A stretch of 64,000 bases of DNA from contig JAEFAI010000012.1 in the NCBI GenBank assembly GCA_016291185.1, forward strand, positions 1 through 64,000, in the 5' to 3' direction. Below the pieces are notes generated by a model. That model was not told the origin of the DNA and ran no database searches. It saw only the letters and a program-made list of their open reading frames with translations. This stretch comes from Bacteroidales bacterium. GTDB lineage: Bacteria > Bacteroidota > Bacteroidia > Bacteroidales > UBA932. A program made the translations under genes and the position numbers. Positions within the stretch are counted from its first letter, which is position 1; each line of letters starts with the position of its first letter. Below are positions 39,716-48,905 of this stretch, in pieces.

Positions 39716-40885
39716 TCAGTTCCTCTCGTAATTCAAATTCCGGTACGCGTTCCCGAGCCGCCGCATCACCAGCAGCGGGAGGAAGCAGAAGGCCAGGAGC
39801 GTCAGGACATAAACATACCACTGCCCGAAATCGCTGCCAAAGATGCCTACTTGGACGTACATGGCGTAATAGTGTCGAAGGGGATACATCATGGTCAGTC
39901 CGCGCAGCCCCGCCGGCATTACCTCTACGGGGAGGGTGAATCCGGTGAGCGAAAGGCCCAGCACGCTGTACAGGGCGCCGATGCTCAGCGCGAAGCGGCA
40001 CACAGGCACGCAGCCGATGATCAGGATGGCGACGGATTCTGCGGCGATCACGAGCAGGAAACAGGCCAGCAACATCTGCCACAGGCTTCCCGCCAGCGGG
40101 AAATGCATCCACTTGTACAGGATCAGCTCGATGGTCCATCCGATGAGGGTGAACAGAACCGTGTACAGGAGAACTTTCCCGAGTACGGCGGCGTGGATGT
40201 CATCCTCCACGGAGTCCAGCAGGTGCCGGCTGGTGCCGTACTTGAGTTCCGCTCCCAGCGAATAGATCAGGACGATAATCACCACCATCTGCAGCATGCC
40301 CGGAATCATCATATTGGCCAGGTACGCCCCATAATTCATCGTCGGATTGCCGATCTGGTGGACGTCGACGTCAATCGGACGGAGCAACCCCATGATTTCG
40401 CTGTCCGGGACGCCTTTCATCTGCAGGACTTCGCGCTGGACCGCGCCGGAGGTGAGGTTCACCATCGTCAGGAGGTCCTTCCAGCCCAGCGAACCGCCCA
40501 GGAAATACAAGCCGTTCACGTAGATGCCCACCGAAGGCTGCCGCTGCGACTGGATGTCGCGGTTGAACCCCTCCGGGATCACGCAGACGCTCGTCACCTT
40601 TCCGGACTGGAGGGCTGCCCGGGCGGAGGGGTAGTCGGTATAGCGGACCACACTGCCCAGCTGCGTTGCATCCAGTTGGCGCGTGAAGTTTCGGGAGGTG
40701 GAGCTGTCGTCCAGATCCACGACGGCGATGGGCAGGTCCGACGGCACTCCGTCGCCGAGGAAAGTCAGGTAGAAGACCGTGCAGAAGGCCATGACTGCCA
40801 CCGAGCCCAGCAAGTAGATGGGCCTTCGGGACCAGATGCGGACCTCCCGTCTGAGCACGGTTGCTATCTTTTGAAATATGGTCAT
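39716..40885 (-). CDS. ABC-2 type permease (first of the exporter operon)
   Basis: 389 residues with the same architecture as its neighbour: TM1 (PIYLLGSVAVMAFCTVFYLTFL), a periplasmic domain with the YhgE-like VVDLDDSSTSRNFTRQLDATQ, then TMs IPGMLQMVVIIVLIYSLG and LSLTGFTLPVEVMP. Two paralogous permeases side by side would make a heterodimeric channel. It follows the HlyD gene by 3 nt. The set probably exports a drug or metabolite across both membranes. Confidence 0.85.
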   Translation of the reverse strand: MTIFQKIATVLRREVRIWSRRPIYLLGSVAVMAFCTVFYLTFLGDGVPSDLPIAVVDLDDSSTSRNFTRQLDATQLGSVVRYTDYPSARAALQSGKVTSVCVIPEGFNRDIQSQRQPSVGIYVNGLYFLGGSLGWKDLLTMVNLTSGAVQREVLQMKGVPDSEIMGLLRPIDVDVHQIGNPTMNYGAYLANMMIPGMLQMVVIIVLIYSLGAELKYGTSRHLLDSVEDDIHAAVLGKVLLYTVLFTLIGWTIELILYKWMHFPLAGSLWQMLLACFLLVIAAESVAILIIGCVPVCRFALSIGALYSVLGLSLTGFTLPVEVMPAGLRGLTMMYPLRHYYAMYVQVGIFGSDFGQWYVYVLTLLAFCFLPLLVMRRLGNAYRNLNYERN

Positions 40886-40888
40886 TGT

Positions 40889-41872
40889 TTACTTCTCGAT
40901 CAAGACGGTCATGCCGGGACGAAGTCCCGCCACTATTTCACAAGGTACGGCCCGCACTTCGAAGGTCTTGGCGTCGTAGGTGTCGGTCTCTTTGGTCGCC
41001 TTCCAGGTGGCATAGGAGTCGCGCACGGACAGGTAATCGACTTTCGCCCTCACGCGGACGCCGTCCAGGGCCGGGACGGTCAGGGTGAGCTCGTCGCCCA
41101 CGTTCATGCCGTGAAGCCGGTCTTCGCGGACGTTGAAGGTGAACCAGATGTCGTCGAGGTCGGTCACGGTCATCACCGGAGCGCCTTCTCCGACCAGTTC
41201 TCCGCGCTTGGGATAGATGTCGGACACGACACCGTCCACGGGGGACACCAGGTACAGCTCGGCCAGATAGGAGTTGACCTCCTGGATGGCGCCTTCCGCC
41301 TGGAGGACCAGTGCGGCCGCGGCTTCTTTATCTTCGGCCCGGGCGCCTTCCAGGGCCATGTCGTACTGGCTCTTCGCCGCTGCAGCCTGGGCGACGGCAG
41401 CATCGTATTTGGCCTTGGTCTCGTCGTATTTCTGGGCGGAAATGACTTTTTGCTCATAGAGCGACTGCACGCGGTCGAGCGACTTCTTCATGATGTCCTC
41501 CTGCACGAGGGCCTGCTGCCAGAGCTGGTAGGCGCCGGCGATCTGCTCTTTGCGGGCGCCGCGCTGCGCCTTGGCGCTCTGGGCGCTGGCGGCCGACCTG
41601 GCGGCCTGTGCCTGCGCCAGCTTGGCACGAACCTGCGGGGAGTCGATGAAGGCGACGGTGTCGCCGCGATGGACGGTCTGTCCCTCCCGTGCGTAGATCT
41701 CGGTCACGTGGCCGGGGACCATGCAGGAAATGCGGTATTCTTCGGCTTCTACCTCACCCTGCATGATCTCGGGTCTGGGTTTGCTGACAAGATAGCCCAC
41801 CAGGGCAATTAACAGGACGATGCCCACAAGGGCGCTTACTCCGAGGAGGAGATTGTAGTTTTTCTTTCCCAT
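40889..41872 (-). CDS. HlyD/MFP-type membrane fusion (periplasmic adaptor) protein
   Basis: 327 residues from ATG 41872. One N-terminal TM (LLLGVSALVGIVLLIALVGYL) is followed by the first lipoyl half (VPGHVTEIYAREGQTVHRGDTVAFID), a long alanine-rich coiled coil (~95-210) and the second lipoyl half (LVSPVDGVVSDIYPKRGELVGEGAPVMTV), then a beta barrel ending GLRPGMTVLIEK. This is the standard adaptor that links inner-membrane ABC-2 permeases with TolC. It follows the TolC gene by 14 nt. Confidence 0.9.
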   Translation of the reverse strand: MGKKNYNLLLGVSALVGIVLLIALVGYLVSKPRPEIMQGEVEAEEYRISCMVPGHVTEIYAREGQTVHRGDTVAFIDSPQVRAKLAQAQAARSAASAQSAKAQRGARKEQIAGAYQLWQQALVQEDIMKKSLDRVQSLYEQKVISAQKYDETKAKYDAAVAQAAAAKSQYDMALEGARAEDKEAAAALVLQAEGAIQEVNSYLAELYLVSPVDGVVSDIYPKRGELVGEGAPVMTVTDLDDIWFTFNVREDRLHGMNVGDELTLTVPALDGVRVRAKVDYLSVRDSYATWKATKETDTYDAKTFEVRAVPCEIVAGLRPGMTVLIEK

Positions 41873-41886
41873 AATGTATGTTTTTT

Positions 41887-43491
41887 TTATTTGTTTTCGT
41901 GGTTCATATTGCCTTCCGCCTGGCGAAGCGCCGCAGCGGCGATCTGGAGCTCGGTGCTGGCGTCCAGGCAATCGGTGTTGGCGGAAAGCCAGGTGGTCTG
42001 GGCGCTCAGGACGGTGTCCGTCGTAATGACGCCCGCCTCGAATCCGACGGTGGCGGCGCGCAGGTTCTCTTCCGCGCTCTCCAGGTTGGACTCGGCCATC
42101 GAGAGTTTCTCCAGCGCCTCGTCGTAGGTCTTGCGCTCGCGCGTGACCTGAAGCTCAATCATTTCCTTGGCATTCTCCAGCTGGCTGCGGTACAGGGTCG
42201 CTTCCGCCTTGGCCTTCCGGTAGCGGTTCGTATTCTCCAGCCCGTGGAAAAGGGGAATGTTGACAACGACGCCCGCGCAGAACGTGCCGCCGTTCCAGCT
42301 GTTCTGGATGCCGTTGAAGGCGTTGGGATTCGAGATGAGGTAGTTCGCCGTCAGGGCCACGGTCGGAAGACCGTCGGCGCGGGTCACTTTCGCCTTGGCG
42401 TCATAGATCTGGGCGGCCAGCTCCAGGCGGCGGGTCTCGGGACGGTCTGCCCAGATGTCCTCCAGGGATTTGCTCTGGCCGCACTGGGGCAGGGGAACGA
42501 TGTCAAGATCTTCGTCGGCCAGCAGGATCTCACTTTCCAAAGGAAGTCCGATCCGCTGGCAAAGCAGCATCTTGGACAGGGTCAGGCCGTTGGTGGCTTT
42601 GGTCCGGAGCATTTCGGCCTCATTGACCTTCACCTTGATCTGCAGCGCGTCGGATTCCGTCAGGATGCCCGAAGCGACGGATGCATTCACGTTGTTCTGC
42701 AGGGTCTGGAGCAGATCGACGTAGGCTTCGGCGAGGCGCTTCTTGCCGGCGATGGAGACGATCTGCCAGTAGGCCTGCTCCACATCGACGAGCGTCTGCG
42801 CGTACTCCTGGTCGTAACCGGCCTTGGCGAGATCCTCGGAGAGGGCTGCCATCTTGTTGGAATAGATGATTTTACCGCCAACGAACAGCGGCTGCTCGAC
42901 AGTCACGGCTCCCACCCAGAGGTTGTGCATGTCCGGGTGCAGGGCCTGGTCGATGTCTGCGCCGATGGCATTCACTGGTCCGGCGATGTCCGGCGCCTGC
43001 AACTGCACGAGCGCGGACGGATCTGCTTTCTGGAGCATCCCGAGAACGGTCTGCCACATCGGGCTGGACATATATTCCTGCGCCAGGGCGGGATTGCTCT
43101 GGATGGCCGTCATGAGTTGGGACATCGTTCCGGTCATCGCCTGGGTCAGGGCGCCGGAGATTTGCTGGTTCATGGCGCTTGTGGCCCCGTCGAGCTGGGC
43201 CTGCATCAGGTCGCCGGCGCTGCGGAGCATTGCGGACTGGCTGTCGCTGATGAGCGCGATGTCGCGGCTATTATATTGGTAGGTACCCGTTGCGCTGACC
43301 TTCGGGAAATAATTCGCCAGGGCGATTTTCCGGTCGTAGCCGGCCATCTCAATTTCCGTCCGGGCCTGATCCAGTGCCTTGTTCGTCTGGACAGCCATAT
43401 TGCGGCAGTCGTCCAGGGTGAGCCGCTGCGGCTGAGCCAGCAGGGGGAGTGCCGGCGAGAGCAGGGTGAGTAATAAGATAATCCTTTTCAT
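41887..43491 (-). CDS. TolC-family outer membrane efflux protein
   Basis: 534 residues from ATG 43491 with a signal peptide (ILLLTLLSPALPLLAQ). It has the TolC duplication of helical hairpins: LDDCRNMAVQTNKALDQARTEIEMA... in the first half and LELAAQIYDAKAKVTRADGLPTVALTANY... in the second, with NIPLFHGLENTNRYRKAKAEA. The loop between them (~110-200) is unusually long. It is the first gene of the exporter operon; the -7 box on this strand (TATCTTTG, 43544-43551) lies 52 nt upstream, in a region shared with the divergent AraC gene. Confidence 0.9.
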   Translation of the reverse strand: MKRIILLLTLLSPALPLLAQPQRLTLDDCRNMAVQTNKALDQARTEIEMAGYDRKIALANYFPKVSATGTYQYNSRDIALISDSQSAMLRSAGDLMQAQLDGATSAMNQQISGALTQAMTGTMSQLMTAIQSNPALAQEYMSSPMWQTVLGMLQKADPSALVQLQAPDIAGPVNAIGADIDQALHPDMHNLWVGAVTVEQPLFVGGKIIYSNKMAALSEDLAKAGYDQEYAQTLVDVEQAYWQIVSIAGKKRLAEAYVDLLQTLQNNVNASVASGILTESDALQIKVKVNEAEMLRTKATNGLTLSKMLLCQRIGLPLESEILLADEDLDIVPLPQCGQSKSLEDIWADRPETRRLELAAQIYDAKAKVTRADGLPTVALTANYLISNPNAFNGIQNSWNGGTFCAGVVVNIPLFHGLENTNRYRKAKAEATLYRSQLENAKEMIELQVTRERKTYDEALEKLSMAESNLESAEENLRAATVGFEAGVITTDTVLSAQTTWLSANTDCLDASTELQIAAAALRQAEGNMNHENK

Positions 43492-43543
43492 TATTCTACT
43501 TTTTGTCAATTTGTCATTTATTCTTGTTCGTTGAACGATGGTG

Positions 43544-43653
43544 CAAAGATACTGCCATAATTGTCTGTTTAAGCACTCTATTGGGCGTCTCATATTGTCA
43601 ATAGGTCGAATTATGGGATAATTTGTAAATATTCTTAAAATCATATATCTTTG
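43544..43653. promoter_or_regulatory. Divergent promoter region, exporter operon / AraC regulator
   Basis: The minus-strand TATCTTTG (43544-43551) serves tolC; the plus-strand TATCTTTG (43646-43653), 15 nt before the ATG, serves the AraC gene. Between them CTATTG and CAATAG form an inverted repeat with a 15-nt spacer, a candidate operator. Confidence 0.55.
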
Positions 43654-43668
43654 CGAAAATTCTACTTT

Positions 43669-44610
43669 ATGAACACGAATCGGGAAGAGCCGCAAACCAT
43701 CAGCCTCCAGCGCATCAAGGCGCTGGCAGCTGTGCTGGACGAGCAGGAATACGGGAATGACATCATCATCGGCGAAGCCAGCGGCGAGCAGGTGGAGCAG
43801 AGCCAGGCCATCCTCCGGATGCTCCAATATCCTGTCCGCTTCGACGGCTACATCATCTTTTATCTTAAGAAAGGGCATTTCGCGGTGGACGTGAACCTCC
43901 ATACCTACGAGGTCCGCGAGCACTCCCTGATGATCAATGTCCCGGGCAACATCGTGAAAGTCTCCCGCTACGACGAAGAGCATATCGACCAGCTGGATCT
44001 GGTTTTCGTGCTGATCTCCAAGGAGTTCATGTCCGACATTCAGCTTGATTTCGGAAAAGTGTTCCAGGATGGTCTGAACCTGCTGCACAATCCGTGCATC
44101 ATCCTGGACGACTTCCAGATGGCGGTGGCGAATGACTACCTGAATCTGGCACGAAAGCTCATCGGCGCGCCGCTTAGCTATAAGTGCGAGATCATCGGCT
44201 CGCTGCTCACCTCGCTGACCTACCTGGCGGCCGACGTTTGGTCCAAGCAGGTGGACGAGGCGCGCAAACTGGCCCTGAATCCCGGCGCAACGCGCTCCAA
44301 CCAAATTCTCGAACATTTCCTTGCCCTGGTCTCCGAGCACCACAATGAGGAGCGCGGCGTTGCCTTCTATGCCGACAAGCTGTGCCTGACGCCCAAATAC
44401 CTCTCGAAACTTGTCAAGACGGCATCCGGACGCTCTGCGCCGGATTGGATCGACGCCTTTGTCATCCTGGAAGCCAAGAATCTGCTCAAGTACTCCGACC
44501 TTCCCATCAAGGAGGTCGTTTACCGGCTTCATTTTCCCAATCCTTCCGTCTTCCACAAGTTCTTCAAAGCCCATACAGGGCTCACGCCCATGCAATACCG
44601 GAACGGGTAA
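43669..44610 (+). CDS. AraC-family regulator divergent from the exporter operon
   Basis: 313 residues. The N-terminal ligand domain is followed by a two-HTH C-terminus: ERGVAFYADKLCLTPKYLSKLVKTASGRSAPDWIDAFVILEAKNLL, and LPIKEVVYRLHFPNPSVFHKFFKAHTGLTPMQYR. This arrangement, with an AraC regulator next to and divergent from a TolC efflux operon, suggests local control of export. A perfect terminator follows the stop codon. Confidence 0.9.
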   Translation: MNTNREEPQTISLQRIKALAAVLDEQEYGNDIIIGEASGEQVEQSQAILRMLQYPVRFDGYIIFYLKKGHFAVDVNLHTYEVREHSLMINVPGNIVKVSRYDEEHIDQLDLVFVLISKEFMSDIQLDFGKVFQDGLNLLHNPCIILDDFQMAVANDYLNLARKLIGAPLSYKCEIIGSLLTSLTYLAADVWSKQVDEARKLALNPGATRSNQILEHFLALVSEHHNEERGVAFYADKLCLTPKYLSKLVKTASGRSAPDWIDAFVILEAKNLLKYSDLPIKEVVYRLHFPNPSVFHKFFKAHTGLTPMQYRNG

Positions 44611-44616
44611 AAAATT

Positions 44617-44650
44617 AGCCCTGACACCTGGTGGAAGGTGTCAGGGCTTT
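44617..44650 (+). terminator. Intrinsic terminator after AraC gene
   Basis: Arms AGCCCTGACACCT and AGGTGTCAGGGCTTT pair perfectly around a 6-nt loop and are followed by a T-rich sequence. It starts 6 nt after the AraC stop and may also end the convergent peptidase-like transcript, whose A-run lies on the other side. Confidence 0.92.
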
Positions 44651-44669
44651 GTTTAAAGTTAAGTAGTGT

Positions 44670-46271
44670 TTATCGTTTGAAGTTGAAGCGTATGTCTGCG
44701 GGGATGTTCTCCAGACCCAGGTACAGGCGGTCCGCGTCGTAGTCGGCGTTGCGCTTGGAATACTGGGCCTCAAATTCTTCGGCGGCTGCCTTGTCGCCCG
44801 TGGCCTGCATCTGGAGCACCAGGGCGGTCAGATCGGAAAGGGCGGCCTCCATCTTCTTGAAATCCAGAGAATACTGGTTGGACGCTTTGCGCTGGAAGGC
44901 GCCTTCCTGAGCCAGATAATTGTAGATGATGATGTTGGCGCGGCCCAGTGCCGTGCCCTCGCCGAAGCGCTCGGAACGGACCAGGGAGGCGAAGAAGGTG
45001 GCCAAAGCGTCTTCCTTGGTGAAGAGGTGGTGGATGTCGAAGTGATTCTGAAGCTTGCACACCAGCAGGACGCCGGCCGCGTTGGCCTTGACCTCCTCCA
45101 GGGTGGGCGCGACATTGCCCAGGGCTTCTTCCACACTGCCCAGGCCGTTCACGGTTTCTTTCACGCCCAGGCCGTGGGCCACTTCGCGGAACGCGATGTT
45201 CCACAGGAAAGCGTCCGAAGACAGATGTTCGGCTGCATCGGCGTCCAGCAGCACTTCTCCGCTGGGGGCGACGATGTGGTTGTACTTGGCCCGGATGATG
45301 TTCTCCAGCAAGATGGTGCGGGTGCCGCGGTCACGCTGGACGTCCGTATCAAAGGGGAGGTTGAGCGCAATGACTTTCACGCCGGCATTCGCCTTTCCGG
45401 CATAGTAGAGGGCGTCGCAGGAGAAGATGTTGGAGCCGGCGCCGGGCTGGAAGGTCTTGTAGGCCGCTTCGCCGGGCAGGTCCTCCTGGAACTCTGCGAT
45501 GCGGGAAACATACTGCATCAGTTCCTGGGTGTGGGTTTCGTTCTTCAGGAGAACATAGGCCTCGTAGGAGCGCTTGATGCCCAGCAGCTGGTCGTCCGTC
45601 ACCTCATTGGGGCCGATGACCAGGTCCATCTTGCTGTCGTCCATGTCCAGCCAGGCCAGGGAGCTTTCGTAGTAGTTGTCTGTCTTGAGGGCTTCGGCCT
45701 TGCTCAGCAGGTACTTGGCCACGCTGGGCTTGATGGTGATGTCGGCGGCGGCCTTCAGGTAGTTGCCGATCTTGTCGATGTGCGCCTTATAGGCGTCGTG
45801 ATACCAGACGGCCTTCAGGGACCCGTTTTCAGCGCGGCGGATCAGCGTATAGGGGCTGTTTTTGTCCGGATTGTCCCAGGCGTCGAACTCTTCCTGGGTC
45901 ATATCGGAGGGATAGAATCCGGCGCCGGGGAGCGCGTCGTCATAACCTTCTACGAAGGATTGGCCGGTGGTACGGTCCCAGGGGCCGTAGTTGATCTCGG
46001 CAAAGGTCTTCTGGACCGGGTCAGAGATGCCGTCCAGGAGGGCCTGTTTGTCGCCGAAATACTGCTCCCAGTAGATGGCGTCCACTTCGTCGGCGGCGAA
46101 GCGGTAGAGGTTGAGCACTTCCTTGCCGTTGTCGGTGATGCCGCTCAGGTCGGGTGCTTCGATGGTTACCACGGCATAGTTGTCTACGCTGCGGGTAAAT
46201 GGAGATTTGGTTTCTTTGCAGGAGACCACCGCGACTAACGTCAAGGCGGTCATAATCAGATTCGTATTCAT
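44670..46271 (-). CDS. Dipeptidyl-peptidase III (M49)-like lipoprotein with altered zinc motif
   Basis: 533 residues from ATG 46271 (46289 possible). Lipobox VVSC. The sequence is of the M49-like family: RFAADEVDAIYWEQYFGDKQALL, AEINYGPWDR, FQPGAGSNIFSCDALYYAGKANAG, and EEALGNVAPTLEEVKANAAG. Where homologues have the zinc-binding HEVAHG motif, this protein reads REVAHG: codon CGC (45186-45188) gives Arg362 instead of the first His ligand. The second His and a downstream Glu are kept. It may therefore bind but not cleave peptides. It lies 24 nt downstream of an SLC13-type transporter gene, so uptake and handling of a common ligand is possible. Confidence 0.8.
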   Translation of the reverse strand: MNTNLIMTALTLVAVVSCKETKSPFTRSVDNYAVVTIEAPDLSGITDNGKEVLNLYRFAADEVDAIYWEQYFGDKQALLDGISDPVQKTFAEINYGPWDRTTGQSFVEGYDDALPGAGFYPSDMTQEEFDAWDNPDKNSPYTLIRRAENGSLKAVWYHDAYKAHIDKIGNYLKAAADITIKPSVAKYLLSKAEALKTDNYYESSLAWLDMDDSKMDLVIGPNEVTDDQLLGIKRSYEAYVLLKNETHTQELMQYVSRIAEFQEDLPGEAAYKTFQPGAGSNIFSCDALYYAGKANAGVKVIALNLPFDTDVQRDRGTRTILLENIIRAKYNHIVAPSGEVLLDADAAEHLSSDAFLWNIAFREVAHGLGVKETVNGLGSVEEALGNVAPTLEEVKANAAGVLLVCKLQNHFDIHHLFTKEDALATFFASLVRSERFGEGTALGRANIIIYNYLAQEGAFQRKASNQYSLDFKKMEAALSDLTALVLQMQATGDKAAAEEFEAQYSKRNADYDADRLYLGLENIPADIRFNFKR

Positions 46272-46295
46272 TCTCGATGTATTGTGCATAGTTCG

Positions 46296-47801
46296 TTAGA
46301 CAATGTGTAAAGAACCGGCGGCGAACAGGACCAGGTAGCCCAGCACAACGCTGAGCAGGCCGATGATGATACCCATCCGGGCCATATCTTTCTGCTGGAT
46401 GAGGTTGGTCGCATAAGCCAGCGCGTTCGGGGGCGTGGAGATGGGCAGGATCATGGCGCTGCTGGAAGCGATGGCCACGCCGATCAGGACGGTGGAAGTG
46501 CCGCCGATGGCAGCGAGTTTGTCTCCCATGGCCGTGCAGACTACCACCAGGATGGGCATCAGCAGGGCCGCCGTGGCGGAGTGCGAGATCAGGTTGGAGA
46601 GGCCGTAGCACAGCAGGCCGGAGAGGATGACAATCAGCAGCGGCGAGAAGTTGCCGAACGGAATGGCGCGGACCACGAGGGCTGCGAGGCCGGAGCCGTT
46701 CATGGCGTAGCCCAGTGCGAAGCCGCCCGCGACCATCCAGATGACGGACCAGTTGATTTCTTCGAGGTCGTATTTGTTGATGATACCAGCCATGGCGAAG
46801 ACCGCAAAGGGGATCAGTGCCACCGTGTAGGTGTTGATGCCCGTGAGGGAATCCATCATCCACAGGAGGATAGTGACGATCATGGTGACGATGACGAGGG
46901 TACTCTTGCGGTCTTTCTTCATCTCGCCGTCGATCTTGAGCTCAATGGTCTTCTGGGTGAAGGGGAAGAACTTCTTGAGGAGCATCCAGGCAATGAGGAT
47001 CATCACGATGACCAGCGGGACCATGAAGATCATCCACTGGCCGAAACCAATGCCGAGGTTCAGGCCCTCAGGGTCGTTCAGGTACTTCAGGGCGATGGTA
47101 TTCGGCGGCGTGCCGATGGGCGTTCCCATGCCGCCCAGGTTGGCGGCGATGGGAATGCTCAGGGCCATGGCGATGCGTCCCTTGCCGCCCTCCGGAAGCT
47201 GCTTGAAAACCGGGGTGAGGAAGGTGAGCATCATAGCCGTAGTGGCCGTGTTGCTGATGAACATAGAGAACAGGGCCGTCACCAGCATGAAGCCCAGCAG
47301 GATGTTTTCACTCTTCTTGCCGAACGGAGTGAGGAGTACCCGTGCCAGGTGAACGTCAAGGCCTATCTTGGTCGTTGCGATGGCCAGGACGAAACCGCCG
47401 ATGAAGAGCATCACCACTGGGTCGGCGAAACTGGCCATCACCTGCTTGTAGCTGAGGAGCTGCCCGACGGCGCTGGGATTGCAAATCCATTTGATGCCGG
47501 AATCGGAAGTGAACAGCAGCAGGAGAACCATGATGCTGACCGATGTGGCCCAGGCCGGTACGAGTTCAAATACCCACATGAGCGTGGCATAGACGAAGAT
47601 GGCGATAATCCGCTGCTGCACCTGCGTGAGACCGTCGATTCCAAAGCTCTCCGTATTCATGAACCAAAGGATCAGAACGACGATGGACACGAAGATGAGT
47701 CCGATGCTTTTCTTCTTTAATACATTGGGGTTTAACCTGTTGTTCTGACGCAACTTGTGCATCTGCTCAACCAAATTGAAGCCTGTAAAAATCTTAAACA
47801 T
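46296..47801 (-). CDS. SLC13/DASS-family sodium-coupled anion transporter
   Basis: 501 residues, about 11-12 TMs. The two signature hairpins are visible: FISNTATTAMMLTFLTPV and ANLGGMGTPIGTPPNTIAL in the first half, ISHSATAALLMPI and PISTPPNALAYATNLI in the second. These carry the SNT motifs that bind Na+ and dicarboxylate or sulfate; the particular anion is not clear. It starts from a -7 box TACCTTTG on this strand (47832-47839) and is divergent from a LysR regulator, the usual arrangement for a regulated carboxylate transporter. Confidence 0.92.
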   Translation of the reverse strand: MFKIFTGFNLVEQMHKLRQNNRLNPNVLKKKSIGLIFVSIVVLILWFMNTESFGIDGLTQVQQRIIAIFVYATLMWVFELVPAWATSVSIMVLLLLFTSDSGIKWICNPSAVGQLLSYKQVMASFADPVVMLFIGGFVLAIATTKIGLDVHLARVLLTPFGKKSENILLGFMLVTALFSMFISNTATTAMMLTFLTPVFKQLPEGGKGRIAMALSIPIAANLGGMGTPIGTPPNTIALKYLNDPEGLNLGIGFGQWMIFMVPLVIVMILIAWMLLKKFFPFTQKTIELKIDGEMKKDRKSTLVIVTMIVTILLWMMDSLTGINTYTVALIPFAVFAMAGIINKYDLEEINWSVIWMVAGGFALGYAMNGSGLAALVVRAIPFGNFSPLLIVILSGLLCYGLSNLISHSATAALLMPILVVVCTAMGDKLAAIGGTSTVLIGVAIASSSAMILPISTPPNALAYATNLIQQKDMARMGIIIGLLSVVLGYLVLFAAGSLHIV

Positions 47802-47831
47802 TGTATCGGGTGCAGGATTATTTTCAGGCCG

Positions 47832-47926
47832 CAAAGGTAAGTGCTTATGCGTTTTTCTTTTATTGATGAGTGAGGTTTGTTTCGATAGAATTTATAGATA
47901 TTGTCGATAAATTTTCCCTATATTTG
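47832..47926. promoter_or_regulatory. Divergent promoter region, SLC13 transporter / LysR regulator
   Basis: TACCTTTG on the minus strand (47832-47839) faces the transporter; TATATTTG on the plus strand (47919-47926) faces the LysR gene, 20 nt before its ATG. Between them the segment 47881-47911 holds TCGATA and related imperfect inverted repeats separated by about 10-14 nt, a possible LysR operator. Confidence 0.5.
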
Positions 47927-47946
47927 CGCTGTCATCCGCATACAGT

Positions 47947-48840
47947 ATGGAATTACGTCAGTTGAAATATTTTGTGGAAGTCGGACGTCTGGGTAGTTTC
48001 TCCCTGGCTTCCAAGTCGCTTTTTATCACGCAAAGTACCATCTCCCAGCAGATCCAGAAACTGGAGGAGGAGCTGGGCGTGGAACTGCTAACCCGGGACA
48101 CGCGTCACGTCACCCTCAGCGACTACGGCGAGCAGTTCTATCCCTGCGCGGTGCAGGTCCTGGAGGAGGCCCGTGCCGGGGCCGAACGAATCCAGGATGT
48201 GAAAGCGTTGCAAGTGGGAACGCTTAGCGTCGGCGCGACGTATTCGTTCGGTCCGCTGCTCAAGCAGACGGTCCTGGATTTTTACGCCAAGTTCCCGCGC
48301 ATTCGCCTCAATCTGGTCATCACTTCCCAGGAAGAACTGCGGAATATGTTGCTGGACAGGCAGCTGGATGTGGCGCTAACCTATAAGTCGCCGCTTGGAG
48401 ACGACCACATCGAGTCGCACCTGCTCTTCCAGAGCCGCCTCAGCCTGGTCGGACGCATCGGGGAGCTGCGGGGCGTGGGCAGGGAAGTGTCCGTGCAGGA
48501 TCTCTCCCGCTTTCCGCTGGCCCTGCCGGCCAAAGGCCTGCAGGCGCGGGATTCCCTGGAGGCACTCTTGTTTGCACAGAATGTGAAACTGGATATCCGG
48601 CTGGAAATCAATAGTGTACGCTCGCTCCTCGATCTGGTTGGAAGCAGCCCGCTGGTGACCATTCTCTCGGAAGAAGCCATTCACCAGGTGCAAGGTTTCG
48701 AGGCTGTCCCCATCGCGCATCCCGACGGGCGGATGGACGGCTGCTACCACTACTTGAAAGGGGCTTACCATAAAATGGCCGCCCAGAAGTTTGTCGAATT
48801 GCTGAAAGAGAACAACTCCTTCAACCAGACCTTCGCGTAA
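47947..48840 (+). CDS. LysR-family transcriptional regulator
   Basis: 297 residues. The N-terminal winged HTH reads MELRQLKYFVEVGRLGSFSLASKSLFITQSTISQQIQKLEEELGVELLTRDTRHVTLSDYG, as in CynR/CatM-like regulators, followed by the periplasmic-binding-like ligand domain (VGTLSVGATYSFGPLLKQTVLDFYAKFPRIRLNLV). Divergent from the SLC13 transporter and therefore probably its regulator, with the transported anion as likely effector. Confidence 0.92.
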   Translation: MELRQLKYFVEVGRLGSFSLASKSLFITQSTISQQIQKLEEELGVELLTRDTRHVTLSDYGEQFYPCAVQVLEEARAGAERIQDVKALQVGTLSVGATYSFGPLLKQTVLDFYAKFPRIRLNLVITSQEELRNMLLDRQLDVALTYKSPLGDDHIESHLLFQSRLSLVGRIGELRGVGREVSVQDLSRFPLALPAKGLQARDSLEALLFAQNVKLDIRLEINSVRSLLDLVGSSPLVTILSEEAIHQVQGFEAVPIAHPDGRMDGCYHYLKGAYHKMAAQKFVELLKENNSFNQTFA

Positions 48841-48872
48841 GTTCCGGCCCTTTTCCATATCGGCAGAATTGT

Positions 48873-48896
48873 TATCTTTGTATTTGACAAATACAA
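48873..48896 (+). promoter_or_regulatory. -7 box overlapping a 19-nt perfect palindrome before the second glutathione peroxidase
   Basis: TATCTTTG (48873-48880) overlaps the perfect palindrome TTGTATTTGACAAATACAA (48878-48896). Its TTGTA...TACAA arms resemble OhrR-type operators in outline. A repressor bound here would cover the promoter of the small ORF and peroxidase gene. Confidence 0.6.
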
Positions 48897-48905
48897 TTAT
48901 ACCGC

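Noticed and set aside
39002..41812. A 936-codon open frame on the plus strand opposite the exporter genes
   Set aside because: It is the antisense shadow of GC-rich codons in the permease and HlyD genes; its composition (His, Arg, Asp, Gln runs) is not protein-like and the minus-strand genes have clear domains.
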